A DNA stretch of 64,000 bases, from positions 339,280-403,279 of the forward strand of contig NZ_VIWP01000006.1 of the NCBI RefSeq assembly GCF_007829835.1, written 5' to 3'. The notes under the pieces were generated by a model. The model worked only from the letters and a program-made list of their open reading frames with translations. It was not told the origin of the DNA and made no database searches. A program made the position numbers and the translations under genes. Positions 36,292-44,390 of the stretch are shown here, piece after piece. Source of the DNA: Neorhizobium alkalisoli. GTDB lineage: Bacteria > Pseudomonadota > Alphaproteobacteria > Rhizobiales > Rhizobiaceae. Numbering within the stretch: position 1 is the first letter of the stretch; each line of letters opens with the position of its first letter.

Positions 36292-36618
36292 ATGGATGAC
36301 GAATTCTGGAAAACGGTGCCGAGCCGCAGACGCACGAAATCCGGATCCGGCCGGACAGGCGCTCTCAATATCGCACTTCTGTTCGGTACGGCAGCGATCG
36401 CACTGTCGCTGATCATCACGCCCATGCTTGCCAGCCGCAACGACGAGCGCAACAAGCTTGCCGGTGTTCAGGATGATTTCGACATGCTGACAACGGGCTC
36501 GATCAACAAGTCGTCCGACAAGAACACCAAGCACTATACGATCCGTCGCAGCATTCTCCAGGATACCCCCGGGTCAGTCTGCGTCGTGCAAGGTTATTCC
36601 TCCGGTGATGACTGCTGA
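36292..36618 (+). CDS. Small membrane protein of unknown function
   Basis: 108 residues: basic N-terminus (KTVPSRRRTKSGSGR), one membrane helix about 27-45, and a polar periplasmic tail with two late cysteines (SVCVVQGYSSGDDC). GAGG lies 10 bases before the ATG. Rhizobial genomes carry similar hypothetical proteins; the two C-terminal cysteines suggest a disulfide. It precedes a Flp pilin gene by 63 bp on the same strand. Confidence 0.75.
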   Translation: MDDEFWKTVPSRRRTKSGSGRTGALNIALLFGTAAIALSLIITPMLASRNDERNKLAGVQDDFDMLTTGSINKSSDKNTKHYTIRRSILQDTPGSVCVVQGYSSGDDC

Positions 36619-36681
36619 TTAACCTTTGGGTGATAGATTAGGCAATCATCAGGAAACGGTCATAAAGTAGAAGGGCAAGCC

Positions 36682-36846
36682 ATGCGTCTCCTCCGGTCGA
36701 TACTGCGCGATGAAGGGGGATCAACGGCTGTCGAATATGGCTTGATCATTGCAGTGCTTTCGCTCGCCATGATCGCCGGTTTCGGCGCATTCACGGGGTC
36801 GCTGGTCAACATGTTCAATTTCATCAGCGGCAAGCTCGCCGTCTGA
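36682..36846 (+). CDS. Flp/Fap-type small pilin
   Basis: 54 residues: MRLLRSILRDEGGSTAVEYGLIIAVL then a hydrophobic core. The conserved EGGSTAVEYGLI block, with the leader cut before or within it, is the hallmark of type IVb Flp pilins. AAGGG lies 6 bases before the ATG. No tad/cpa assembly genes are near, so it is either an orphan pilin or uses machinery encoded elsewhere. Confidence 0.85.
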   Translation: MRLLRSILRDEGGSTAVEYGLIIAVLSLAMIAGFGAFTGSLVNMFNFISGKLAV

Positions 36847-36853
36847 TCCGTTT

Positions 36854-37726
36854 TTACTGCACACCACCCTTCAGCGCATCAGCGAGACGCATCTTTGCCG
36901 AACCCGGCTTCAGTGGCTGCTGCTGGCTTTCATGCGGCGCCCATCCTGACGCATAGATGATCGAGAACGTGGCGCGGATGCGCCCATCCGGATCGGCATA
37001 CCGCTCCGCATAGATTTCCGCCGCCTTCAGGAAAAATGCCCGCGATACGGGGACGCGGCTGCGGCCGGCAAGCGCATTGGTCATGCCCATGGCGCGCAGG
37101 TCGCGCATCAGCGCGAACAGGTTGTCGTAACGCACCGTATAACTTTCCGCATCGACGACCGGGAGCGCGAAACCGGTGCGCTGCATCAGGGCGCCGATAT
37201 CACGGACATCTGCAAAGGGGATGACGCGCGGGCTGGCGCCGCCGGTCAATTCGGCCTCTGCCGAAAGCAGGACGTCGCGCAGCTCGGAGAGTGTGCCTGC
37301 GCCGGGAATGGCACCCAGAAACAGGCCGTCCGGTTTCAGCGCGCGCCGGATGCGTACGAGCGTGCCCGGCAGATCGTTGGCGAGGTGCAGGGCAAGCGGC
37401 GACAGCACAAGATTGACGGAAGCAGGCTCCAGCGGGACGTCATCGATGCCGGCCTGCACGAACTGATCATCAGCCTCAGCGAACAAGGTGCTTGTCTCGA
37501 TGCGAGTGAGTGAGGTGATCTTGCCGGTTGCAAATGCGGCGCGCGCCGCGCTGCCAGTGCCGCCATGCAATTCGGCAGCCGCCTCGAAGGTTCGCTCGAC
37601 AACAGAGAGCCTTTCTGCGAGTTCCCGGCCGGCTATGTCGAGAAGGAAGGCCGCGCCGGGATCGCCTTTTGCCGCTGCCCTCTGCCGTCTTGCCTCAACC
37701 AGCCTGTCGTCGAAGAGAATTTCCAT
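36854..37726 (-). CDS. SAM-dependent methyltransferase-like protein (NDUFAF5/BioC type)
   Basis: 290 residues of the class I methyltransferase fold. The region ETSTLFAEADDQFVQAGIDDVPLEPASVNLVLSPLALHLANDLPG, read in parts, shows the DDVPL/SPLALHLANDLP pattern of the BioC and NDUFAF5 group, then LVRIRRALKPDGLFLGAIPGAGTL. In mitochondria NDUFAF5 hydroxylates an arginine of complex I; whether this bacterial homologue does so is unknown. It is convergent with the pilin gene and divergent from comF. Confidence 0.82.
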   Translation of the reverse strand: MEILFDDRLVEARRQRAAAKGDPGAAFLLDIAGRELAERLSVVERTFEAAAELHGGTGSAARAAFATGKITSLTRIETSTLFAEADDQFVQAGIDDVPLEPASVNLVLSPLALHLANDLPGTLVRIRRALKPDGLFLGAIPGAGTLSELRDVLLSAEAELTGGASPRVIPFADVRDIGALMQRTGFALPVVDAESYTVRYDNLFALMRDLRAMGMTNALAGRSRVPVSRAFFLKAAEIYAERYADPDGRIRATFSIIYASGWAPHESQQQPLKPGSAKMRLADALKGGVQ

Positions 37727-37821
37727 ATCGGTCTACTCAGTCTGTTTGGATCGGTTGGCCTGCCTGGACCACTCAATTTGCGCGGGTCGCAAAGGCGCGT
37801 TCCATCGACTAATGTCAAGCC

Positions 37822-38610
37822 ATGTCATTCGCCATTTCCTTGGCCCAGGCCATGCCATTTTTGCAGATAGTAGCACGGTCCGCTTCGGGGTGCTCGCGAG
37901 CGATCGGCAATCTCGTCTATCCGCCAGCCTGTCCCGGCTGCGGGCGGATGACCGGCAGCCACGCTGGCTTCTGCCCTGCCTGCTGGCGTGAGGTCCGTTT
38001 TATCGAACGGCCCTATTGCGAGGTTCTGGGCCTGCCTTTCTCCTATGATCCCGGCCGCGGCATGCTGTCTGCCGAGGCGATCGCCGATCCGCCGGTTTTC
38101 GACCGGTTGCGGGCGGCAGCGATTTACGAAGACAGCGCCCGCAATCTCGTTCATTCGCTGAAATATAGGGATCGTACCGACCTCGCCGCAATGATGGCCG
38201 GCTGGATGTTGCGCGCTTCGGAAGGTCATGTGGAGGCATGTGACGCAATCCTGCCGGTGCCGTTGCATCGGCGCCGGTTCCTGTCCCGTAAGTTCAACCA
38301 GTCGGCTGAACTGGCACGGCATCTTGCCCGGCAGGCGGAAAAGCCGTTCTTTCCTGCTACGCTCGTTCGCGTGAAGAATACGCGCCGGCAGGTTGGGCTG
38401 ACAGCGCGTGCCCGCGCGGAAAATGTTCGCGCGGCTTTCAGCATCGCACCCGGTCATGAGGCTGACGTGTTCGGCAAACGGATCGTGCTGGTGGATGACG
38501 TGTTTACCACGGGGGCCACGGTTTCTGCCGCGACCCGCGCCTTGCGCAAGGCCGGTGCCGCCGATGTCACGGTTTTGACCTTTGCAATGGCCGTTTCCAC
38601 GCCTATATGA
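37822..38610 (+). CDS. comF: ComF family protein (phosphoribosyltransferase-like)
   Basis: 262 residues. N-terminal zinc-finger CPGCGRMTGSHAGFCPAC, then a PRTase domain with AILPVPLHRRRFLSRKFNQSAELA read in parts, and the PRPP motif IVLVDDVFTTGATV. In naturally competent bacteria ComF supports DNA uptake; in other bacteria the function is unclear. Its 3' end overlaps no gene; glutaredoxin follows 67 bp later. Confidence 0.93.
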   Translation: MSFAISLAQAMPFLQIVARSASGCSRAIGNLVYPPACPGCGRMTGSHAGFCPACWREVRFIERPYCEVLGLPFSYDPGRGMLSAEAIADPPVFDRLRAAAIYEDSARNLVHSLKYRDRTDLAAMMAGWMLRASEGHVEACDAILPVPLHRRRFLSRKFNQSAELARHLARQAEKPFFPATLVRVKNTRRQVGLTARARAENVRAAFSIAPGHEADVFGKRIVLVDDVFTTGATVSAATRALRKAGAADVTVLTFAMAVSTPI

Positions 38611-38677
38611 AAAACAGAAAAACTTGCGCTTCCAGCCTTCCTCCCATCCCTTATCTGGCAGCGCTTCGGAGACTGTC

Positions 38678-38935
38678 ATGGCCGATGTCATCATCTATAC
38701 CCGCGAATATTGCGGTTTCTGCTCGCGTGCCAAGGCACTTCTGGAATCCAAGGGCGTTGCCTATACCGAGCATGACGCGACCTTCTCCAAGGAGTTGCGC
38801 GACGAGATGGTCGGCAAGTCGAATGGTCGCAACACCTTCCCGCAGATCTTCATCAACGGTGAACATGTCGGCGGATGTGATGATATTCATGCGCTCGACC
38901 GGGCCGGCAAGCTGGATGCGATGCTCGCGGCTTGA
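38678..38935 (+). CDS. grxC: Glutaredoxin 3
   Basis: 85 residues; GSH-dependent disulfide reductase. Active site Cys12 and Cys15 in REYCGFCSRAK, with the TFPQIFINGEHVGGCDD glutathione-binding region after it. The ATG at 38678 gives the standard length; the open frame to 38582 overlaps comF. Confidence 0.96.
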   Translation: MADVIIYTREYCGFCSRAKALLESKGVAYTEHDATFSKELRDEMVGKSNGRNTFPQIFINGEHVGGCDDIHALDRAGKLDAMLAA

Positions 38936-38959
38936 AGCCGCTTCAAGGGAGTAGGGACC

Positions 38960-39817
38960 ATGTCGTTCAAGGCCGCCGCGATCCAGATGTGTTCCGGTAT
39001 CGATCCGCAGAAGAACGCGGCCGATATGGCGCGTCTGGTGCGGGACGCGGCTGCACAGGGCGCTACCTATATCCAAACGCCGGAAATGACCGGTGCCATG
39101 CAGCGCGACCGGCCTGCGTTGCGGGCCATGTTGCGTGGCGAGGCGGACGACATCATCGCGAAGACCGCTTCAGGCCTTGCCGCAGAACTTGGCATCTTCC
39201 TGCATGTCGGCTCCACCGCGATCGGTCGCGGCGACGGCAAGATCGCCAACCGGGCGCTGCTTTTCGGCCCTGATGGCAAAAAGATCTGCTCCTACGACAA
39301 GATCCATATGTTCGATGTCGACCTCGACAATGGCGAGAGTTTTCGCGAGAGCTCTGCCTATGAGGCGGGCGGCGAGGCGCGGGTGGCCGATATTGGGATC
39401 GCAAAGCTCGGTTTCGCGATCTGCTACGATGTGCGTTTCCCGCAGCTCTTTCGCGCGGAAGCGCTTGCCGGTGCCGAGATCCTGACCGTGCCTGCTGCCT
39501 TCACGGTGCAGACTGGCGAGGCGCATTGGGAAATTCTTCTGCGCGCCCGTGCTATTGAAAATGGTGCTTTCCTGATCGCTGCGGCACAGGCCGGCAGCCA
39601 TGAGGACGGCCGTCGCACGTTCGGCCATTCGATGATCATTGACCCCTGGGGCAAGGTGCTTGCTTCCGCCGGTGGTGAAGGGGAAGCCGTTCTGGTCGCC
39701 GAGATCGATATCGACGCCGTAAAGGCCGCCCGCGCCAAAATTCCGAATCTGAAGAATGCCCGCGATTTTGCGCTGGACACGGTGCCGGCGGTTGCGGCCG
39801 GAGGCGTGGCAGCTTGA
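38960..39817 (+). CDS. Carbon-nitrogen hydrolase (Nit1/deaminated glutathione amidase-like)
   Basis: 285 residues of the nitrilase superfamily. The catalytic triad is Glu42 (QTPEMTGAM), Lys114 (YDKIHMFDVDL) and Cys155 (FAICYDVRFPQLFR). The sequence is close to Nit1-type amidases that clear deaminated glutathione, which would fit the glutaredoxin neighbour 24 bp upstream. Its stop overlaps the TTG start of the next gene. Confidence 0.9.
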   Translation: MSFKAAAIQMCSGIDPQKNAADMARLVRDAAAQGATYIQTPEMTGAMQRDRPALRAMLRGEADDIIAKTASGLAAELGIFLHVGSTAIGRGDGKIANRALLFGPDGKKICSYDKIHMFDVDLDNGESFRESSAYEAGGEARVADIGIAKLGFAICYDVRFPQLFRAEALAGAEILTVPAAFTVQTGEAHWEILLRARAIENGAFLIAAAQAGSHEDGRRTFGHSMIIDPWGKVLASAGGEGEAVLVAEIDIDAVKAARAKIPNLKNARDFALDTVPAVAAGGVAA

Positions 39818-40242
39818 TCAAGTATTCGCTTTCCTGCGATCATGCGCACCAGTTCGAAGGCTGGTTTTCCACCGGTGCGGATTTTGATGCGCAGGTTAAG
39901 AGCGGGTTTCTGACCTGTCCGACCTGCGGTTCCGCCTCGATTTCGAAAACGCTGATGGCGCCCTCCATCTCGACCGCGCGGAAAAAGGAAGCCAAGCAAC
40001 AGATGGTGATGGACCTTGCCCGCCAGGAAATGGCGGCGAAGCTGAAGGAAGCCGTGGCGACGATCAAGGCGAATGCCGAGGATGTCGGCGAGCGTTTCCC
40101 CGAAGAGGCGCGAAAGATCCATTACGGCGAAGCCGATGCCCGCGGCATCATCGGCCAGGCGAGCCTCGGCGAAGTGAAGGACCTGCTCGACGAAGGTATC
40201 GAGATCGCGCCGCTGCCGGTTCTGCCGGACGATGTGAACTGA
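39814..40242 (+). CDS. DUF1178 zinc-ribbon protein
   Basis: 142 residues. N-terminal CDHAHQFEGWF and LTCPTCGS form a zinc-ribbon-like unit, followed by a helical part (MDLARQEMAAKLKEAVATIK). TTG start at 39814 overlaps the upstream stop by four bases; GGAGG is 9 bases upstream. DUF1178 genes follow nitrilase-like amidase genes in many alphaproteobacteria; function unknown. Confidence 0.88.
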   Translation: MIKYSLSCDHAHQFEGWFSTGADFDAQVKSGFLTCPTCGSASISKTLMAPSISTARKKEAKQQMVMDLARQEMAAKLKEAVATIKANAEDVGERFPEEARKIHYGEADARGIIGQASLGEVKDLLDEGIEIAPLPVLPDDVN

Positions 40243-40265
40243 GACGGGTTCGGTTTGCTTCAATG

Positions 40266-40556
40266 CTAACCGAGAATTTTTAGATAATTCCTTGCACCGT
40301 GAAGTACGCGGACAAGCTGAACCTCATCTTCTCTCAGTCGATAAAAGATGAGGTAGGGCTGAAATGTCCTTCGGCGTATTTCCGTAATGCCGGTTTTCTC
40401 TAGCCTTTCGAACGCATTTGGCATCTCGCCGATCTCGATGCACGCCGTTCGTAGCTCTTCCATGTAGGATCTTGCCCGGCTGGGGTTATGTTTGACGAGA
40501 TGCCGGGCTATATCCACAAGGTCTTGGCGAGCCTTCCGGGTAAATATGACTTTCAT
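40266..40556 (-). CDS. ParE/RelE-family toxin
   Basis: 96 residues with the RelE/ParE fold: KVIFTRKARQDLVDIARHLV at the start and RRTFQPYLIFYRLREDEVQLVRVLHGAR at the end, the latter holding the typical YR-x-RV motif. It overlaps the antitoxin gene by four bases (ATGA), the usual coupling. Mode of action (ParE gyrase poison or RelE mRNA cleavage) cannot be told from sequence. Confidence 0.9.
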   Translation of the reverse strand: MKVIFTRKARQDLVDIARHLVKHNPSRARSYMEELRTACIEIGEMPNAFERLEKTGITEIRRRTFQPYLIFYRLREDEVQLVRVLHGARNYLKILG

Positions 40557-40822
40557 TGCACCGGACGATCCCAGCCGAGCTCGTCGTAAACGCTGTCAAA
40601 TGCCTCTTCGAGAGACATCACCCTGCCGGCTTCGATATCATCGATGCCCTTCTGCAATTCCGCCTCAAGCTTTTTCCGTGCCTGATCCCTTTCCAGGGTG
40701 CGGCGGACCAGATCTTCGACATAGTCGCTCGGTGACGCGAAAGATCCATTCTCGACTTGGTCACGGACGAAGTCGCCGAGATCAGGCTCTAAAGTTACGG
40801 TAATCTTCACAGCCTCGGTCAT
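40553..40822 (-). CDS. ParD-family antitoxin (ribbon-helix-helix)
   Basis: 89 residues. The N-terminal DNA-binding part is VKITVTLEPDLGDFVRDQ then SPSDYVEDLVRRTLERDQ, a CopG/ParD ribbon-helix-helix. The C-terminal part likely wraps the toxin. GGAGG lies 6 bases before the ATG. Antitoxin precedes toxin in a two-gene operon, probably self-repressed. Confidence 0.9.
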   Translation of the reverse strand: MTEAVKITVTLEPDLGDFVRDQVENGSFASPSDYVEDLVRRTLERDQARKKLEAELQKGIDDIEAGRVMSLEEAFDSVYDELGWDRPVQ

Positions 40823-40919
40823 CGGTGCCTCCGGAACGAACGCGCTAATCATATCACCGAATCTGCGAGCACGAAACGTGCGCGCATCTGCGCGTCGGTA
40901 ATGGTGCGCTTTGGCTGGG

Positions 40920-41666
40920 CTAAGCCGCCCGGCTCGCCAGCAGCATGTAGTTCACGTCCATATCGGGCGAGAGGTTCCAGCGATCCTGCAGCGGGTTGAA
41001 GAAGACACCGGTGCGGTGGATGATCTCCATGCCGCTTTCGACCATCGGCTTTTCCAGTTCGTGCGGGCGAACCAGCTTTTCATATTGATGGGTGCCGCGG
41101 GGCAGCCAGCGTAGAATGTTTTCGGCAGCGAAGATGGCGAGCGCGCCGGCCTTGAGGGTCCTATTGATCGTGGCGACGAACATCAGGCCGCCGGGTTTGA
41201 CCATCGAGGCGCAGGTGGTCATGAACAGCTCGACATCGGCGACATGTTCGACGACTTCCATGTTCAGGACGACATCGAACATTTCTCCGGCTTCAGCCAG
41301 TTGCTCGGCGGTGACGGCCCGGTAGTCGACGCTAGTGCCGGTTTCCACCGCATGGGTGGAGGCGATGCCGATATTCTTTTCTGACGGATCGGCACCGATC
41401 ACGGTCGCGCCCATACGGGCGATCGGCTCGGAAAGCAGTCCGCCGCCGCAGCCGATATCGAGGATGCGCAAGCCGGAAAGCGGCAGATGCGCTTTAGGAT
41501 CCCGGCCGAAATGGGCGCAGATCTTTTCGCGGATATAATTGAGGCGGACAGGATTGAACTTGTGCAGCGGCTTGAACTTGCCGGTCGGGCTCCACCATTC
41601 GGCGGCCATTTTCGAAAACCATTCCACCTGGCTTTCATCGACCGTGGTCCGTGCAGCTTCGCTCAT
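40920..41666 (-). CDS. ubiG: Ubiquinone biosynthesis O-methyltransferase
   Basis: Methylates both hydroxyls during ubiquinone synthesis. 248 residues: EWWSPTGKFKPLHKFNPVRL near the N-terminus, LDIGCGGGLLSEPIARMGA as SAM motif I, and NMEVVEHV. The ATG at 41666 is favoured by GAGGA about 8 bases upstream and by its family-like start MSEAARTTVDE; alternatives are 41669 and 41687. Confidence 0.96.
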   Translation of the reverse strand: MSEAARTTVDESQVEWFSKMAAEWWSPTGKFKPLHKFNPVRLNYIREKICAHFGRDPKAHLPLSGLRILDIGCGGGLLSEPIARMGATVIGADPSEKNIGIASTHAVETGTSVDYRAVTAEQLAEAGEMFDVVLNMEVVEHVADVELFMTTCASMVKPGGLMFVATINRTLKAGALAIFAAENILRWLPRGTHQYEKLVRPHELEKPMVESGMEIIHRTGVFFNPLQDRWNLSPDMDVNYMLLASRAA

Positions 41667-41913
41667 CATCGTCTTCCTCGTGTTCATCGCCCGTGAAGTC
41701 GGACGATCGGACGCGTAAGTCAAGAGGTGTAGGTTATTCCATTCGGGCACGAGGCAACAGTTGTTTCCGCCAAGGTCTGAACGGCAGCCAACGTTTCATT
41801 CATGGACTATTCAGGCACGGACTGGAACAATTGGCAGGTCTAGAACATTGAGCGGTGAAAAACCGCGACGCGGCAGAGCCGGACGTCGGCGGGGTTTTCC
41901 AGGAGGAACACCG

Positions 41914-42780
41914 GTGAAGAAATTTTTGATGGGTGCGCTGACATTCGGTGCGCTGATTGTGGCTCCTGCAATGGCCGAGGCGGCAGTGCAAGGATATGCT
42001 ACGGCGAATGTGAACATGCGCTCGGGTCCGAGCACCGCCTATCCTGCGGTTACCGTCATCCCCTATGGCGCGCCGGTGACGATCAATGGCTGCATGAGCA
42101 GCGTCAACTGGTGCGACGTGTCCTTTGTTGGTGGACGTGGCTGGGTATCCGGCAATTACGTCCAGGCCAATTATCAGTCCAACCGCGTCTATGTGGCTCC
42201 CGATTATTATCAGGGCCTCGGTATTCCGACGGTTACCTTCGAAGTCGATAATTATTGGGACCGTTATTACCGTGGCCGCGACTTCTATCGCGATCGCGAT
42301 CGTTGGCGCCGTTATGACTGGCATGCCGATCGACCGTTGCCGCCACCTCCGCCGCCGCGCTGGGATGACCGCCGCCCGCCGGGCCCGCCGCCGGGCTGGG
42401 ATCGCAATCGCGATCGCTGGGAACAGAACCGCGATCGTTGGGAGCAAAATCGTAACCGCTGGGAACAGAATCGTGACCGGTGGGAGCAGAACCGCGATCG
42501 CAATGACGACCGTCGTCCGCCGCCGCGTGGCGATGCACGCCCAGACCGTGGTGACGATCGTCGCCCGCCTCCGGGCATGGCGCCGGACAGGGGCCGTGGT
42601 GATGACCGTCGTCCCCCGCCGCGCGCCGAACAGGGCGGAGACCGCCGTCCGCCACCCCGTGCCGAGCAGGGAGGCGATCGCCGCCCAGATGCAGGCCGTC
42701 CGCAGCGCGAGCAGCGTCCCCTTGGCACGCCGCCAAACGATACGGAACGCCGATGCCTGCCCGGCCAGTGCGGTAACTGA
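41914..42780 (+). CDS. Exported SH3-domain protein with an Arg/Pro/Asp-rich tail
   Basis: 288 residues. Signal peptide about 1-23; a bacterial SH3 (SH3b) domain about 28-88 (TANVNMRSGPSTAYPAV and GGRGWVSGNYVQ). The rest is a low-complexity tail: tyrosine/arginine-rich, then poly-proline, tandem NRDRWEQ units, and RRPPPRAEQGGD units. The start is GTG at 41914 with a perfect AGGAGG 7 bases upstream. Such SH3 proteins are common in rhizobia; they may bind peptidoglycan. Role of the tail unknown. Confidence 0.85.
   Translation: MKKFLMGALTFGALIVAPAMAEAAVQGYATANVNMRSGPSTAYPAVTVIPYGAPVTINGCMSSVNWCDVSFVGGRGWVSGNYVQANYQSNRVYVAPDYYQGLGIPTVTFEVDNYWDRYYRGRDFYRDRDRWRRYDWHADRPLPPPPPPRWDDRRPPGPPPGWDRNRDRWEQNRDRWEQNRNRWEQNRDRWEQNRDRNDDRRPPPRGDARPDRGDDRRPPPGMAPDRGRGDDRRPPPRAEQGGDRRPPPRAEQGGDRRPDAGRPQREQRPLGTPPNDTERRCLPGQCGN
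42406..42501 (+). repeat. 21-bp tandem repeat inside the SH3 protein gene
   Basis: Four full units encoding NRDRWEQ (one unit NRNRWEQ) from 42406 to 42489 plus a partial NRDR to 42501. Codon choices differ between units (aac/aat, cgc/cgt, gaa/gag), so it is not a very recent expansion. Confidence 0.9.
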
Positions 42781-42803
42781 TCGACCTGACATGAAGAACA
42801 GAG

Positions 42804-42829
42804 AGGGCCGCCCTTCGGGTGGCCCTTTT
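42804..42829 (+). terminator. Terminator after the SH3 protein gene
   Basis: 10-bp stem AGGGCCGCCC/GGGTGGCCCT with one G-T pair and loop TTC, ending TTTT. Confidence 0.85.
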
Positions 42830-43038
42830 CCGTTTTGCCAAGTCGCGTTGTGTCGGTTTAAAATCAGCTGTCAGGGCGTACCGTTCTGGCCTCTTCCTGG
42901 CATTGCGTCGCTTAAGCCTTTTCGATAAGAGACCGACGACTTTGACATCTGGCTGTCATATGCCAGGTGAGAAGAATGGTTTTTGAAGCAGACGTCCCTG
43001 CGTGCTGAAACGCTCGGGCGAAACAGTGGTTTTGTCGT

Positions 43039-44313
43039 ATGGCCCGCATCGTGATGAAGTTCGGCGGCACGTCCGTCGCCAATCTTGACCGTATCCACAA
43101 TGTTGCACGCCATGTGAAACGCGAGGTGGATGCCGGCCATGAAGTGGCCGTCGTCGTTTCGGCCATGTCCGGCAAGACCAACGAGCTGGTCGGCTGGGTG
43201 CAGGATACGCCGAAGGTCAACGGCGCCGACTCTCCCTTCTACGATGCGCGCGAATACGACGCTGTCGTTGCTTCGGGCGAACAGGTAACATCCGGTCTTC
43301 TGGCCATTGCCCTTCAGTCTATGGGCATCAATGCCCGTTCGTGGCAGGGTTGGCAGATCCCGATCCGCACCGACAACGCCCATGGCGCGGCGCGTATCCT
43401 CGAAATCGACGGTTCCGATATCATCAAGCGGATGGGCGAAGGTCAGGTGGCAGTGATCGCCGGTTTCCAGGGTCTTGGCCCGGACAATCGCATCGCCACG
43501 CTCGGCCGCGGCGGTTCCGATACGTCTGCCGTGGCGATCGCCGCTGCCGTCAAGGCTGACCGCTGCGACATCTATACCGACGTTGACGGCGTCTACACGA
43601 CCGATCCGCGCATCGTGCCGGCCGCGCGCCGCATGAAGAAGGTGTCTTTCGAGGAAATGCTCGAAATGGCCTCGCTCGGCTCAAAGGTCTTGCAGGTGCG
43701 CTCCGTCGAGCTTGCCATGGTCTTCAAGGTCCGGACCTTCGTGCGCTCCAGTTTCGAGGACCCCGATGCACCGGGCATGGGTGACTTCTTGAACCCGCCC
43801 GGTACTTTGATTTGCGACGAGGAAGAGATCGTGGAACAGGAAGTCGTCACCGGCATCGCTTATGCCAAGGATGAAGCACAGATTTCGCTGCGGCGTCTGG
43901 CCGACCGGCCGGGCGTGTCGGCCGCGATCTTCGGCCCGCTGGCCGAGGCCCATATCAATGTCGACATGATCGTCCAGAACATTTCGGAAGACGGTTCGAA
44001 GACCGACATGACCTTCACCGTGCCTTCGGGCGACGTCACGAAGGCGATCAAGGTTCTGGAAGACAACAAGGCCAAGATCGGCTTCGACGTGGTGCAGAGC
44101 GAATCGGGTCTCGCCAAGGTGTCGGTGATCGGCATCGGCATGCGCAGCCATGCCGGCGTCGCGGCGCACGCTTTTACGGCACTTGCCGAAAAGTCGATCA
44201 ACATCAAGGCGATCACCACCTCGGAAATCAAGATTTCGATCCTGATCGACGGCGCTTATTCCGAACTTGCAGTTCGGACTTTGCATTCCGCCTACGGGCT
44301 GGATAAGAATTGA
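43039..44313 (+). CDS. lysC: Aspartate kinase
   Basis: Phosphorylates aspartate, committing it to lysine, threonine and methionine synthesis. 424 residues: kinase domain opening VMKFGGTSVANLDR, with GRGGSDTSAVAIAAA and YTDVDGVYTTDPR; C-terminal tandem ACT domains (about 265-424) for feedback control. ATG at 43039. No lysine riboswitch is recognisable in the 209 bp after the upstream terminator. Followed by ptsP 77 bp later. Confidence 0.97.
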   Translation: MARIVMKFGGTSVANLDRIHNVARHVKREVDAGHEVAVVVSAMSGKTNELVGWVQDTPKVNGADSPFYDAREYDAVVASGEQVTSGLLAIALQSMGINARSWQGWQIPIRTDNAHGAARILEIDGSDIIKRMGEGQVAVIAGFQGLGPDNRIATLGRGGSDTSAVAIAAAVKADRCDIYTDVDGVYTTDPRIVPAARRMKKVSFEEMLEMASLGSKVLQVRSVELAMVFKVRTFVRSSFEDPDAPGMGDFLNPPGTLICDEEEIVEQEVVTGIAYAKDEAQISLRRLADRPGVSAAIFGPLAEAHINVDMIVQNISEDGSKTDMTFTVPSGDVTKAIKVLEDNKAKIGFDVVQSESGLAKVSVIGIGMRSHAGVAAHAFTALAEKSINIKAITTSEIKISILIDGAYSELAVRTLHSAYGLDKN

Positions 44314-44390
44314 TCGTGAACCGGTGCGTCGCGCTCTAATATAAGGAGCGCGGCAACTTCCGGATTGTATGATTTAATTCGGGAGCAGTG

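Noticed and set aside
42830..43038. Lysine riboswitch before lysC
   Set aside because: No lysine-riboswitch-like set of helices was seen.
44331..44351. Hairpin GCGCTC/GAGCGC between lysC and ptsP as a terminator
   Set aside because: No T tract follows, and the two genes are likely transcribed together.
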